From Gigaspora margarita (taxonomy: Eukaryota; Glomeromycota; Glomeromycetes; Diversisporales; Gigasporaceae): 64,000 bases of DNA. Within the stretch, counting starts at the first letter, position 1. Every line of letters begins with the position of its first letter. The position numbers were made by a program, and so were the translations under genes. The stretch spans positions 30,384 to 94,383 of the forward strand of contig WTPW01000779.1 of NCBI GenBank assembly GCA_009809945.1, read 5' to 3'. The notes under the pieces were generated by a model that was given only the letters and a program-made list of their open reading frames with translations, was not told where the DNA came from and made no database searches. Positions 1 to 12,480 of the stretch are shown here, piece by piece.

Positions 1-833
1 CACGTTTCTTGTAAAATATGAAATCTGTATAGAGATGGTTGGAATCGACTTTATGTGTGTCGCTTATGCTGATTTCCTTGAAATCCTTTTATAGCAAAAG
101 CTACAATTCTCATTTATCCATTATTAGAAAAAAGTTAAGTTTTTTAATTCGAATAACGTAATTTATTAGGTATGTTATTATGATAAAATAGTTACGTCAT
201 TTTTTGTTGATCATTATTTGAAAAGTGGTATATGTATGTATATATACAGCATACGAAAGAAAATAAAACTTGCGATCAATAAATATTAAATATTATAATA
301 TACTGGTTTACATGTCTTTAATTATAGGTGATAATTCATTAACAAAGTGATGGGCTCAATGTTATTGCGAGGTTTTGTTTTTTTCTTGTTTTTCCCTTTT
401 TTTTACTAAATAATTCGATTACGTTTCTTGTATAACATAAAATGTATTATAAATCCATTTTTTTGAGTAATAATTTTTATTTATTCATCTTTGGAAGGAG
501 CTAAAATTTTTACTTACTGTAAGTATATGTAATAATTTCATATGCAGATATAATAACTCATTATGATACATAACGGCGTCACTGATTATTTCAAAATTTA
601 TCATTATAATGCAATTGGCGTTAATGATATTAATTTAAAAATTTTATGATGTAAATCTATGCTACTGATCAAATTTTTATATTTTAATATTTGAATTTTC
701 ATTGCATTTCATTTTCTTTTAAACATGATTTCATCTTTCATTATTTATATAAAATGGTTTCATTTAGCAATTGCTTCAAAGACATCATGTTTTGCCAATA
801 CTCATTTTACTAACAAGCTTATTTTACAGATGA
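1..833. other. AT-rich intergenic sequence
   Basis: I see no credible gene here. All frames are short and low in complexity, and there is no recognisable protein motif. Confidence 0.6.
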
Positions 834-1153
834 TACGGTATATTCCCAAAAATAAGCAACCTTTTTTTGGCCAAAAATTACATGAAAAAGTAGGGGGGTT
901 GCTTATTATCAAATTGTTGAATTTTTTGAAAAATTGCAAAATGTACTACTAAAAAGTTGTCCAAATGATTTGAAATATTTATTTTAAGTGTATTTTTGTG
1001 TCCTAAACAAGTTTACTTATAGCACTTTTGAGGTTTACTTAGTAAACTTTGAACTTTTATATGTAGCAACTGTTAACGCGTTTTTTGAAAATTTTAAAAA
1101 AATCAGGGGGGTTGCTTATTTTCAGAGTTGCTTATTTTCAGGAATCTACGGTA
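834..1153. mobile_element. TA-flanked MITE, copy 1 (Tc1/mariner-like)
   Basis: Inverted ends carry the consensus TACCGTAGATTCCTGAAAAT, the left end with a few substitutions. The outer TA on each side would be the target-site duplication of a Tc1/mariner-type element. The motif GAAAATAAGC(A/T)ACC is repeated just inside the ends. There is no transposase; short frames across it are spurious. A related element follows at 1273. Confidence 0.7.
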
Positions 1154-1272
1154 AATTTATAGATTAAGATTGGTTTATGAACAATGTATTTTGTTAACAA
1201 CTCGTTTTGCAAAGTAATTCTAGTCAATACAGAATTAAGAGATACGAGCTATTGATGAAATATAATGTTTAT

Positions 1273-2558
1273 TACCGTAGATTCCTGAAAATAAGCTACT
1301 CCGAAAATAAGCAACCCCCTTGGTTTTGAGCAAAAAACCTAAAAACCTCTAATACCCGAAAATAAGCTACCCCATATTTTCAAGCTGAAAACAATAGTAA
1401 TTTTTTTTTATTCTGAAAATAAGATACCTCTCAAATCCATGCATATACCGGTAATTATACAATCTAATATCGCTACTCTATTAGTGAATAAACAAGTTTC
1501 TAGTAACTTTTGGTATACCGGGAAAATAACAAGCATTATTAGAAACTTGTATTTTTAGTCACAATATTATAAACAACGCCATTATTTCCTAACCGGAGAT
1601 TTATATACGTACATACGTATATGCGCATATATATCTTCTTCCCACGCTAACCAATATTGTGACCTAAAAAAAAATTAAAATAAATAATTAAATATATATT
1701 TAAATAAATCGAAAAGAATAATTTATTATAAAAAAATAAATAAATAAAATAAAAAATAATCCAAAATATATATTTAAATAAACAAAATAAATTATTATAA
1801 AAAAATAAATAAGTTAAATAAAAAAAAATAATTAAAATAATATTTGAATTAATAAAAAAAAAGAACGTTTAAAATAAATAATAATTAAAAAAATAAATTA
1901 AATTAAATTAAAAAATTTGATAATAAATTAAAAAAAAAGAACCGTTTATAAAAATAAAGTAAAAAAAATATTAAAAAATTGAAACAAATTAATAAATAAA
2001 TAAATAAAAAAAAAGTTTAAATAAAAAAAACATAAAAAAAAATTAAAAAAAAAACAAAAAAAAATTAATAAAAAAAAGCGTAAAAAATTTTTTAAAATAT
2101 AAAGAATAAAAAAAAATATAAAATAAAAATTAAAAAAGAAAATAAAACGAATAAAAAAAACAAAAAAATATTAAAAAAAAATGAAAAAAAATTAAAAAAT
2201 ATAAAATAAAAAGAATAAAAAAAATATAAAAAAACATTAAAAAAAGAAAAAGTCTAAAAAAAATTTAAAATACAATGAATAAAAAAAAAGTGAATTAAAG
2301 AAAGTAAAATATACATATGTACGTATGTACGTAACATACTAGAAATAATGGCACTCATGATATATGTACATACACATGTGCCTATTTCCAAATTAATAAG
2401 GTATGCGTGTGAATTTTTTTTAACCACCCGATAATAAGCTACCCCTATCGATTGAGCATAAATCCTTAAAACCTGTATATCCCGAAAATAAGCAACCCCC
2501 AGTTTTTTTGACTTAAAATCATCCAAAAAAAGTTGCTTATTTTCAGGAATATACAGTA
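1273..2558. mobile_element. TA-flanked inverted-repeat element, copy 2 (Tc1/mariner-like)
   Basis: It has the same terminal repeat as the element at 834-1153, facing inward at 1273 (TACCGTAGATTCC) and 2558 (GGAATATACAGTA), with TA at both outer edges. Three or four GAAAATAAGCTACCCC-type motifs follow each end. The centre is a very A-rich tract. No transposase is visible, so it is non-autonomous or has been filled by low-complexity expansion. Confidence 0.65.
1655..2290. repeat. A-rich low-complexity tract
   Basis: About 640 bases are made almost only of A runs and AAT/TAA words. The tract lies inside the TIR element 1273-2558 and has no coding potential. Confidence 0.85.
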
Positions 2559-2594
2559 AATGAACTTGTTTGCAATAAATTATCTGTAAAATAA

Positions 2595-2989
2595 TAGGGA
2601 TGTTAAGTAGTTCAAACCAGCTTTTTTTATTTTATAAAATTTTAAGCTAATAAAAAGATTTATTAAATTAGGTTTATAAATCACTATAGCTAAAAAATTT
2701 TAATAAACAAGTTTAATTATTATAATAAAAAATAATAATAATATCAAAAACTTGCAATCATCTAAAGACTACTTTTTGAACTACCTAGTTCAAGACTAAG
2801 TTCAAAACTATATAAATTTAAAATTTTTAAACTTTACAAAAGTTTTACTATTTTTTTATAATAAGAAACTTAAAAGTTTTTGCTATTTTAAACGATTTTA
2901 ATTAATAGCTTAGAAAAATTTTATCAATTACAAATTTAGTAATACACAAAAGACTACTTTGAACTACTTTGAACTACTTAACATCTCTA
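2595..2989. mobile_element. hAT-type MITE with exact 8-bp target duplication
   Basis: Ends are TAGGGATGTTAAGTAGTTC and its inverse GAACTACTTAACATCTCTA. The 8 bases TAAAATAA occur directly outside both ends (2587-2594 and 2990-2997). The TAGGG start and 8-bp duplication are typical of hAT elements. Length is 395 bp with no ORF. The same first eight bases (TAGGGATG) start the element at 22977. Confidence 0.85.
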
Positions 2990-2997
2990 TAAAATAA

Positions 2998-4069
2998 GCT
3001 TGTCGTTGCATGAATGTTAACAGACTGTAGTATCTTTGTACTATTCAGAATCTGAAAACATGGATCTGTCAGTCTTTTTTTTCTAATTTACTATAAATAA
3101 ATAGAATAATGTTCACACTAAGGTTATACAAGATTAATTCTTCATTTTGTATGAGGAATTACAAATTGGGCCAGCACCATCATATTTTTTCTATTAGTCC
3201 TATGGGAAATTAAAGATCTCTATCAGATGACACCAGATGAGAAATAGTAGAGAAACAACTACCAAAAATTGAACAATTGGCACAATTGGGATCTAAAAAA
3301 AAACAATTAAAAAATGGGTCAGCAGGTAATACAAAACAAAAAATCAACTTTGTGTAGCCTTTTCAGGAGCATGGTGATTTAGATGACTTTATGAAACCAT
3401 ATCTTCGATTAGTTATTTCTAAACACAAGTATTTTCTAGTAAATATTGTGATTATATATGATTTTTGAAATTGAATTACAATAATTATAATGAGATTATT
3501 TTTTTTAATGAAAGCTAAGACAAAGTTGTTTTTTTGTTTTGGATTTCAAAATCCATGGCTAGTCAGTTTTTTTTTTTAATCTATACTAAATTAATCAACT
3601 CATTTAAAACCATCCAAAGTTACTTTTTGTTTTACATAACATGGAATTAGAAAATTAGATTAGTAGTTAAATTTTTTGATCAGTTCTATTGGGTAATCCT
3701 GTAAAATAATGTATCAACCCTGTAAGAAAAAGTAGCACATGGCATGGTCCAAAATGATACAAAAAAAAACAACTATTATATGCTTCTGCAAAAAATTCAT
3801 GTGCAAATTACGGTCTACAAACTATTTCTTCACTGCAATTTCCGTAGAAAAGCATACAAAAATCCATGCCAAAATTTGTGGATTTTGGATTAGTAAACTG
3901 CTGCAAAATCTGGTCCATTTACTGTTCAAAATTTATGGGTGAACGTGCCAAAAATGGCACAGTGAAAAAGAAACCATCCTGTGCCTCACATATCAAACAC
4001 GGTACACAATCCTGTGCCTTTATGTTATTTTAGTGAACATACCAAAATATGTACAATTTGGCTTAGTAA
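2998..4069. other. Gene-free stretch with the start of a local tandem duplication
   Basis: No gene is recognised. From about 3835 a block containing GTCCATTT..CAAAATTTA and ending in AATGGCACAG is repeated imperfectly at about 4020-4385. The second copy is interrupted by the MITE at 4070-4311. Confidence 0.5.
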
Positions 4070-4311
4070 GGTGAGACCACCTGGATTTAGTATTTTACAT
4101 TATGCCCCTTACCTCCAAAGGAGGGGAGAAGAGGGTGGTTCACATAGTAAAATTTTAAAAAAATTTTCTCTGAATTGTTCCGTGACTATAAAAATTTTCT
4201 GAAATATTCCATAGCCCTATATATACATATCTAAATTTTTTTTACTATGAGTGAGAGGAGGGGACTCTGAGAGAGGGGTAATGTAAAACACTGAATCCAG
4301 TTGGTCTTGCC
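4070..4311. mobile_element. MITE of the GGCGAGACC family, copy 1
   Basis: Inverted ends start GGTGAGACCACCTGGAT and close with the inverse ending GGTCTTGCC. TAA flanks both sides. The tandem paralogue at about 3890-3905 has the uninterrupted site TTAGTAAACTGC with a single TAA, so the 3-bp duplication is directly supported. A second copy of the family lies at 38838-39060. The 3-bp duplication suggests a PIF/Harbinger-type element. Confidence 0.85.
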
Positions 4312-5674
4312 TAAACTGCTACAAAATCCAGTCCATTTGTAGTCCAAAATTTACACGTATACCCGTAATGGCACAGATATCATACATACCACTTTTCTTA
4401 TAGGGCTATCAAGTGAAACTAGATCAATTTATAAAAAATGCAATAGCAATAACAATGCAAGACCTCACATGTGAAAGCAAAGTAGGGACCTCATGTTTGT
4501 AAAGAAACTATGTATGTAGTAAGCAACTCAAGAGGCCCACTAGGCTCTGTGACAATAGCAGTACAAGGGTTTTCATTTGATATTCAGCACCAATGGACTG
4601 TAAGAATCTTTTTTTTTGGTTGTTGTGCTTTATACTTTTAGTGAATTTCTGAACAGGCCAGAACAGGCTGGCCTGTTCTAACCTATTTATAATCCGATAA
4701 AATAGTTTCATCATAATAATGAAACCATTTTATTAGGCAACTTGGGTAATTGTTTTTGAACCTAAACCAATTTTATATATATTCCATAATAAAATTTTGA
4801 TCTGAATTTAAAATAACTACTTTTAATTGACAAATGAAACTTGTGACGATATAATACAAGTATACAATGAATCATAAAATAACAAGTTTTTGATATAACA
4901 GTGAGAAAAATAAGTACAATTTTTTAGAAATATGTAACCAAAAATATGTAAATTCTTGTCACACTTGCTAATATTATGCACTTCGCAAATACAAATTCAA
5001 TAACTAAATTCACTAAATGCAACTTCTCCATCATCCTAGTGAATAAATAATACTTATAAATACTGGATATTCCATTTTTTTGACTAAAATTTTCCCCACA
5101 TCAAACAAAAAATAATAACAAAATAACCATCAACAATTATTTTTACTTCATCAATAAAATAAAAGATCACATAAATGCTATAAATATAATTCTTAACTCA
5201 AAATAAATATTGTACTGGTCCTGCGCTGCATCACATGCTGCGCAGCTACCCTAATTTATAGAGGTCAAGTATATATTTGGGCCAGCACTTGAGCATGCAT
5301 TTAAAGAAAGTGTGCACTTATCGAGAGTGCATTTAGAGATATTTGACTATATTCAAATTTTTTTTAGATATTTATTATCCTATCATCAAGCTCATTAATT
5401 ATGCTAGTAAGAAACTATTAGATAAATAATTTAGAAATAAAATTGTGGTACAATAGCATCAATAAAATTTTGATATTGCTTATATTGGTTTAATAATAAT
5501 TAATAACAAATGATTTTATTATAATGCTTTTTTGATTTGCTAATAATATAAATTGCAATTTATCACAAATATAAAAGTAATACAATGAATCTGCCAATTA
5601 ACATATGTATTACATAATGTGCTATACAATCTAAAACTAAATTGCCACAAAAAAAAATTATTTTGAATATATTT
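4312..5674. other. Gene-free AT-rich stretch
   Basis: No gene is recognised. Around 4645-4680 there is a short GC-richer inverted repeat built on AACAGGCC. At 5218-5260 a palindromic motif (CTGCGCTGCATC...GCGCAGC) resembles a sequence near 46860-46885 in the other orientation. Confidence 0.45.
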
Positions 5675-7464
5675 GGGGGGCTGGTATTCATACCCCAAAA
5701 TTGGTACAGTCTACTTCTACAATAGTCATACTCGAAATAGTCACATTTTCTTGAAACTATATACCAATCGTTTGCAGTAATATAAAATTAACTCTTGTTA
5801 TAATCACTTGATATGACTATTATTATGTTTCTCTCACTATAGTCACATCAAGTTTCTGCCAGACAGTGTGACTATAGCAGAATTAGACTGTATTTGTACC
5901 CCCTAGCTCGGACTCTGACTCTTCCGACCTAGTCACGTGTAAAGTAGTACAACAAAGATCATGTGATTTTTGAATTCTTTTATTTTGACCAATGGCTAGG
6001 TTACACAAACTTCGGATCACTTGATCTGCATAACAATAAAAGCCAATCAAAATTTGAACCTGAAGTAGGTTCAAAAACTTAAGCCACCATATGATCAACA
6101 ATAGTTGCTACATTATAAAGTCCTGATTCTACTATGTAAATCTATCATTATCGCTTAAGTAATCTTATTCAGAAGATTAAAATACACATATAGTAAAATT
6201 TATAGCAAGTTTGAAGAACATTTTATTATTTGACTTTTAACTTTTACGTACGTTGACTAGATTTTTTTAAAAAATTTTACTTTTTTCGATGAACGTAAAA
6301 ATTAAAAGTTAAATAATAAAAAGTTTACTAATTTGTATGAAAATTTGGCAGAATATATATTTTGCTCTTCTGAACATATTTACTTAAGCGCTAATGATCG
6401 ATTTATATAGAAAATTTTGGACTTTACTATGCAGTAACTACTTACGATCGCTAAAACACCTCCTTCATGATGAGAGGTGTTTTGGCAATCGCAAGTGGTC
6501 AATACATAATAAAGCCCAAAATTTACTATGTAAATCGATCATAAGCGCTTAAGTAAATATATTCAAAAGATCAAAATACATATCCTCTGAAATTTTTATA
6601 TAAATTAATGAACCTTTTATTATTTGACTTTTAATTTTTATCTTCATCAAAAAAATAAAAATGATTTAAAAAAATATATTCAACGAATGTAAAAATTGTA
6701 AGTTAAGTAATAAAAGGCTTACCAATTTATATAAAAATTTCAGAGAATATGTATTTTGATCTTCTGAATATATTTACTTAGCGCTTATGATTGATTTACA
6801 TAGTAAATTTTGGGCTTTATTATGTATCGACCACTTGCGATCGCCAAAACACCTCTTATCATGAAGGAGGTGTTTTAGCGATTATAAGTAGTCACTACAT
6901 AGTAAAGTCCAAGTTTTCTATGCAAATCGATCATAAGAGCTTAAGTAAATATATTCAAAAGATTAAAATACATTTTCTACCAAATTTTCATACAAATTGG
7001 TAAACTTTTAATTATTTAACTTTTAATTTTTACGTTCGTTAAAAAAAGTAAAATTTTTTAAAAAATCTAGTTGACGTATGTTAAAGATAAAAGTCAAATA
7101 ATAAAATTTTCTTAAACTTGCTAAAAATTTTACTATATGTGTATTTTAATCTTCTGAATAAGTTTACTTAAGTGATAATGATCGATTTACATAGTAGAAT
7201 CAGGACTTTACTATGTAGCGACTATTGTTGATCGTATGGTGGCTTAAGTTTTTGAACCTACTTCAGGTTCAAATTTTGATTGGCTTTATTGTTATGCAGA
7301 TCAAGTGATCCGAAGTTCGTGTAACCTAAGCATTGGCCAAAATAAAAGAATTCAAAAGTCGCATGATCTTTGTTGTACTACTTTACATGTGACTAGGTCG
7401 AAAAGGTCAGAGTCCGAGCTGGGGATATAAATACCAATTTTGGGGGGTACAAATACTAGCTCCC
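5675..7464. mobile_element. Foldback element, two ~800-bp inverted arms
   Basis: The left arm from 5675 (GGGGGGCTGGTATTCATACC) is matched in reverse by the right arm ending 7464, through landmarks such as GCTCGGACTCTGAC, AATTTGAACCTGAAGTAGG and AGAAGATTAAAATACAC. The centre lies near 6660. Each arm also contains a smaller hairpin around CTAAAACACCTCC. TATATTT lies directly outside both ends (5668-5674 and 7465-7471), a 7-bp duplication, or 8 bp with one mismatch. There is no protein-coding content. The left arm carries a nested MITE at 5707-5890. Confidence 0.85.
5707..5890. mobile_element. pogo/Tigger-type MITE nested in the foldback arm
   Basis: The 184-bp element starts CAGTCTACTTCTACAATAGTC and ends with the inverse form GTGACTATAGC...AGACTG, with TA on both sides. 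The opposite foldback arm near 7422-7450 reads straight through the same place as AATTGGTATTTATA-like sequence. It is thus an internal empty-site control showing insertion at TA. Confidence 0.85.
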
Positions 7465-7474
7465 TATATTTATT

Positions 7475-7600
7475 ATCTGTAATATCATGTTAAAATATAT
7501 AAAATTTTACAAAAACTTGAATATATTATGACCCAGCGATCCAATTTGGATGATTTTGGTACCATTCAATTTGTCTCTATGAGATGAATCCAATGGTACC
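7475..7600. repeat. Palindromic repeat unit related to the element at 41.3-41.6 kb
   Basis: The stretch contains ACCCAGCGATCCAATTTGG and a hairpin around TTTGGTACCATTCAATTTG / GAATCCAATGGTACC. The reverse complement of 41506-41620 reads almost the same, including the flanking AAAATTTTACAAAAACTTGA. Confidence 0.7.
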
Positions 7601-7639
7601 AAGAGCAGTATTGCTTACAATAGTAAATAAAAGGAATAC

Positions 7640-10290
7640 ATGAAAATTGTGATACTACAGAAATTGGATAAACCTGGTTTAAAGAATTGTTACATGAATG
7701 TTAAATATGATATATTAGACAGTCTAATAATTATCACATCTGTTAGAACATTCTAGCCAATCAAAACAAAGAAAAACATACATTTGATTGTTATTTTATA
7801 AAAGTTTGATTATGCTAATTAATTTACTGAACATCTGTTTGCTTTTAGCAAATAGTGTGGCTTCAACTATTTCACCAACTTTCAATTTCACATTTTGGTA
7901 ATCTTCAACAGATTTAGATATTGTATATGATATATTTTCATAAAAGTGAACTCATGTTTCCAATAGAGCTTAATTAAATGAGTAATATAATGAATATGCT
8001 TATATAAGATCTTTTAATAAGCCATTTGATTCAATATTTGTTGATATAAATCCTGCTGCTTTAATTTGATTTCTATTTCATTTTAACCCTAATTTTATTT
8101 CTAAACAACAAAAAAGTACAAAATTGGTAACTTCATCAAAAAATTAAAAGATTTAATAAATATAAAAAAAAAAAAAAATTATTATCTCCAAGTTAAAATT
8201 ACCAAAACTGCTATTGTAATATTTTTTATCATGTAATACCAACTATACTTCTTTAACCTGTGTAAAAAATAAAAAATAGTAATTATCTTCAATTTGTAAT
8301 TGATTGAAAATATCATTTGAATAGTGCATTAATAAATTATAACTATTAATACACCAACCGGATAATAAAAAGCGAAGTCATGGTGCAATAATTAGTGGCA
8401 TAAAAATAGACTGTGTTGAATAATAAAGCATTTGATTATCTAGTCCACTATTTACAAGATGCCTTAAAGTCTATAATATATTAATTTGCTGTAATAAAAC
8501 AAGTTCAAGGTTATACTAGAACCCCGAAATAAACATAGATAGGTCAGGTATAAGTTTGCTTATTTTTGAGGTTTTTTATACAGATCTTTTCTATTTATAA
8601 TAATTTTTTTGCTTAATTTGAAGTTTTTTGCAGATTTTATTTTTTTTAGTAACCCTCTAATTAACCTGACCTATCTATGTATATTTTGGGGCCCTGTTAT
8701 ACTTGGTGTGTGGGACAATCGCTTTAAATATTTGATATACTATTTTCTTTGTATCAAAAGCTGAATTTATGCAAGTTGCATATTGATGAGCATAATCTAC
8801 TAAAAGACAGCTTATATATAAATTAAAACGATTCTGAAAACTATTAGGAAAAAGCTTATAATCAAATAAGTTATTATTTTTATTGTTAAATTTTAAAACA
8901 TTAAATTATGAACATATACTTTAATTAAAGTATTAAACTAATCATTCAAAATAGTTTGTAAGAAAGAATATCTATTAGAGTATTATTTTTAAAGAAAACA
9001 CTTTTTTAGACATTATTGCAAAAAGTACCCAAGTATGAATAATATATTCATACTTCTGATTGATTAGAAAATATATAACCTATCTTGTGTAAATTTTAAA
9101 AATCATATTTAACGCTGTTAATTGTTAGACAATATCTTAGAATAAAAGAAAAAATTATAAGAATTCTTAAATTATCTGATATAATAAATAAATGCCAATA
9201 AGTAATTGGATTTGATAAATGAGACCATTGTGCAAAAACTTCAAAATTTTCTAGTATTTAATTAAATTATTTTCTCTATAATTGTTAAAATTGAACTAAG
9301 TACAATTGAGCAACCAAGCTATCTTTTTAGCAATTGCATAATATGTATCTTTGCGGTATATATAAATAGTAGTTATATAAAATTGAATCTAATGACCCAG
9401 GTAAAAGCTATAACCAAATTAAGAGCAAAGTCTTGATTTGGCATTTTTTGAAGTTGCATATTTATAAGTTGAAACTCTTGATCCATTATTTGATTATATC
9501 AACTATGATAATAAATATCAATAAAAAACTTGTCAATAGATTCTTAGTCACTTTACATGTTCGATAGTCTTGATTATGCATTATGCTGTAATATTCAAGA
9601 AATATAATTGCCCTGGAGCAAATCTGCTATAAAAACATCTAATTCACCTGTTACCCAATAATCAATTTTATTTAAATGTAAACTCTTGTTCAAGGTTTTG
9701 ATTTTCTCAAGAAAAGGTTTAATAAAATCTTGGATATTTCCTCCAAAAAGTAAAATCTGATAACAAAGTGATTATGTAGTTGCTTTCTCAGTTTATATGA
9801 CATATTACCAATTTGTAGATCTGAAATCATCATAGTACAAGTCTAAGAAAAATTTTAAAACAGGAATAGTTGGATTAGGTGGTAGATCTGTTGATACATA
9901 TTTAGCTGGATGTTGTTTTGAAATTGGATAGGGTGGCACCTCCATGATCCATTGAAGTAGTATAAAATTTTACTAAAAAATAAATTAAAAACGGTAGTGG
10001 TAGTTGGTCTTTAAGCCAGACTACAATATTTTGTATTAAAAAAGATGGTTCAATAATATAATCATTTGTTTCTTCTACTAAAAACCATTTGTTATAGGCT
10101 TGTTATAATGTTCTAAAGAATGTAAACTGTAAGAAATTTTACTATAGGAAAGTAATCACTATATTTGAACTTTTATTGAATTATTTTTGATAACAAATAA
10201 GTGAATTTGACCATGTTGTAAGGTCTCATCAGAAAGAAAATCATCATATTTAAAAGATCCTAAATGAATCAAAAATATTTAAGAGTTATT
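7640..10290 (-). pseudogene. Decayed CACTA/Plavaka-like (Tnp2-type) transposase
   Basis: No long ORF survives, but minus-strand translation gives coherent blocks in shifting frames: QHGQIHLF near 10200-10240, PAKYVSTDLPPNPTIPVLKF at about 9824-9915, an NKIDYWVTGELDVFIADLL-like block near 9630-9700, and QWSHLSNPITYWHLF near 9180-9240. From memory these resemble a large uncharacterised CACTA/Tnp2-related transposase family in fungi, in the expected order. Stops and indels are frequent. A hAT-like element (8518-8695) lies within its 3' part. The family name is recalled, not searched, so treat it as provisional. Confidence 0.45.
8518..8695. mobile_element. hAT-type MITE with exact 8-bp target duplication
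   Basis: Inverted ends share a terminal AGAACCCC / AGGGCCCC pair and then ATAGATAGGTCAGG. GTTATACT flanks both ends exactly (8510-8517 and 8696-8703). Length is 178 bp, non-coding. It is inserted in the decayed transposase region. Confidence 0.85.
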
Positions 10291-10424
10291 TATCTTTATT
10301 AAATTATTATCACTAGAACATGATCATAAGGCGGCTTCGCCACCCATATGCTAAAGGTCTAGATTTATTTGTTTTATTCTTATTTTTATTTCGTAAAGAA
10401 AATTTTTCTTAAGCTTTCTATCAT

Positions 10425-10850
10425 TAGAAGTTTCATCCTAAATTAAATGCACCAACTTGGGCCCTTTCGGGCCAAAGTTAGTGCATTAGATTTAAAGTAT
10501 TTGCTTTTCGTCATTAGGTGTTCTATCTTGAATTTAATGCCAAATTTNGCCCTTCCNGNGCCAAAGCTGGTGCATTAAATTTAAAGCATTTCCTTTCCGA
10601 CATTAGGTGTTCCATCCTGAATTCAATGCACTAAATTGGGCAAAGTTGATGCAATAAATTTAAAGCATTTCCTTTCTGTCATTAGATGTTCCATCTTGAA
10701 TTTAATGCACCAATTTGGGCCCCCTCTGGGGGCCGAAGCTGGTGTATTAGATTTAAAGCATTTCTTTACGTCATTAGATGTTCCATCTTGAATTTAATAC
10801 AACAATATGGATCCCTCTGGACCAAAGCTGATGCATTAACTTTAAAGCTT
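10425..10850. repeat. Minisatellite, ~90-bp unit, five copies
   Basis: Repeated landmarks are TTTAAAGCATTTCCTTTC, GTCATTAGATGTTCCATC, TTGAATTTAATGCACCAA and a GGGCCC...GGGCCAAAGCTG hairpin. The copies are separated by roughly 80-100 bases and have point differences. A few Ns lie in the second copy. Confidence 0.9.
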
Positions 10851-11057
10851 TTATTAGTTATGTGAAACGATCATATTGTGTTATCACCTGCCAAATCTAA
10901 CAGTTACTGAATGTTACACATTCAATATATTCAGTCCGGATCTAAAATTTGTGTTGGTCAGGGGGCTTAGGAGGCTGAGTTCACGATTCTTTCGTTGTAG
11001 TTCTTATGACACTACTGTATTACTATGTTTAGATATGGAAATGTGTTACAAAAAAAC

Positions 11058-11440
11058 TTTTTTTTTTTTTTTTTTTTTTTTNNNNNNNNNNNNNNNNNNN
11101 NNNNNNNNNNNNNNNNNNNNNNNNNNNNNNNNNNNNNNNNNNNNNNNNNNNNNNNNNNNNNNNNNNNNNNNNNNNNNNNNNNNNNNNNNNNNNNNNNNNN
11201 NNNNNNNNNNNNNNNNNNNNNNNNNNNNNNNNNNNNNNNNNNNNNNNNNNNNNNNNNNNNNNNNNNNNNNNNNNNNNNNNNNNNNNNNNNNNNNNNNNNN
11301 NNNAATATAATATAATATAATATAATATAATATAAATATAATATAATATAATATAATATAATATAATATAATATAATACAATACAATATAATACAATATA
11401 ATACAATATAATACAATATAATACAATATATATATATAAT
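11058..11440. repeat. Poly-T, N gap (11082-11303) and (TATAA)n microsatellite
   Basis: A 24-base T run is followed by 222 Ns, then about 135 bases of TATAA repeats grading into TACAA repeats. Long frames spanning the Ns are artefacts. Confidence 0.95.
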
Positions 11441-11499
11441 ATAAGAAAAATGGCGTGAGTAAAAATTTCCTTTTGTGGGTATTGAAAGGAAATTTTATA

Positions 11500-12480
11500 T
11501 GTCGATTTCTGCATAATAACGACACAACATGCCAAAAGTAGCAAAAGATGATTACATTACAGAGAAAATGACAGGTTATATGATATGTTACCTAAGCACA
11601 TATGGTAAGGATGAATGGATCAAAATTTTAAAGCGCTAATTATGCTGATTAAATATTAAATCTAACTATACAAATTACTATATAAATTATTTTTAATTTA
11701 ATTATTTACCTTGTGAAGTTATTATATTAAATTGACCAAAGAGGAGATTCTGCTCAAAGATTTCCTTCCAGAATTCTTCACACAATTCAGTAAGAATTTC
11801 TGGTCCAGTACAAATAAGAACTAATACTAGAATTTTTTAATATGAAGTAAATATATTTAATTAAAGAGAAGTAATAAACTTTTGTAAAATGTTTGGTCAT
11901 GAATAGTTTATTTCAAGTATTAATTGGAACTTTGTGACTTCGGATTTGCATTAAAGGAAGTCTTTCTCAATATTTTTTAAGTGTTTGTAAATTAGAAATT
12001 AGATGATTTTTATCAAATTGTGGTGCAGTAAAATTTGAATTAAAGTGTGATAAGCAGTTTTTGCTTAAAAAAAATAGGAATTAAAATTAATGCTTATACT
12101 GTACATTTCAAATCTACTAAATTTTATACAAAAATACTTAAATATTATATGTTTACAGTCCACGTAAACATTGCTATAGATGTAAAGATTTCAAATATAC
12201 CAAATTGATCCTCTATATTCCAGGTTATATTAAATTTGTTTCATCAAATACTTCTGGTGAATCAACAAGATGTTCTTCATCCTCAAAGGTGTTATTATCT
12301 GAGTTGAGATTGTAAAATACATTGTCATGTTTTATATAATTCCAGTTCAAATCATTCAGATTATTAACATTATCATTATTACTAGGCTCATTCCAAAGGT
12401 TTTATATTAGGATTGTAACCAAATTCTTGTCAAATTTGGGGTTTATTTAAATTTTGATATGTTTTTCATTTGATATCAAA
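11500..12480 (-). pseudogene. Probable N-terminal remains of the same decayed transposase
   Basis: Minus-strand translation of about 12220-12400 gives a stop-poor acidic block, including WNEPSNNDNVNNLNDLNWNY and later FEDEEHLVDSPEVFDETN, followed by heavily disrupted frames to about 11700. It has the same strand and the right order to be the upstream part of the transposase at 7640-10290, with the minisatellite and gap between. No defined domain is visible; the assignment is positional inference. Confidence 0.3.

Noticed and set aside
725-952. 75-residue plus-strand frame
   Set aside because: It overlaps the MITE beginning at 834 and has no protein motif; chance frame.
2254-2526. 90-residue minus-strand frame
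   Set aside because: It lies in the A-rich tract and repeat ends of the element 1273-2558; no coding character.
5883-7003. Frames at 5883-6101 and 6791-7003
   Set aside because: They fall in opposite arms of the foldback element and arise from non-coding inverted repeats.
10876-11544. Long frames across the N gap, including Ile/Leu/Tyr repeats
   Set aside because: They are translations of Ns, poly-T and (TATAA)n; artefacts.
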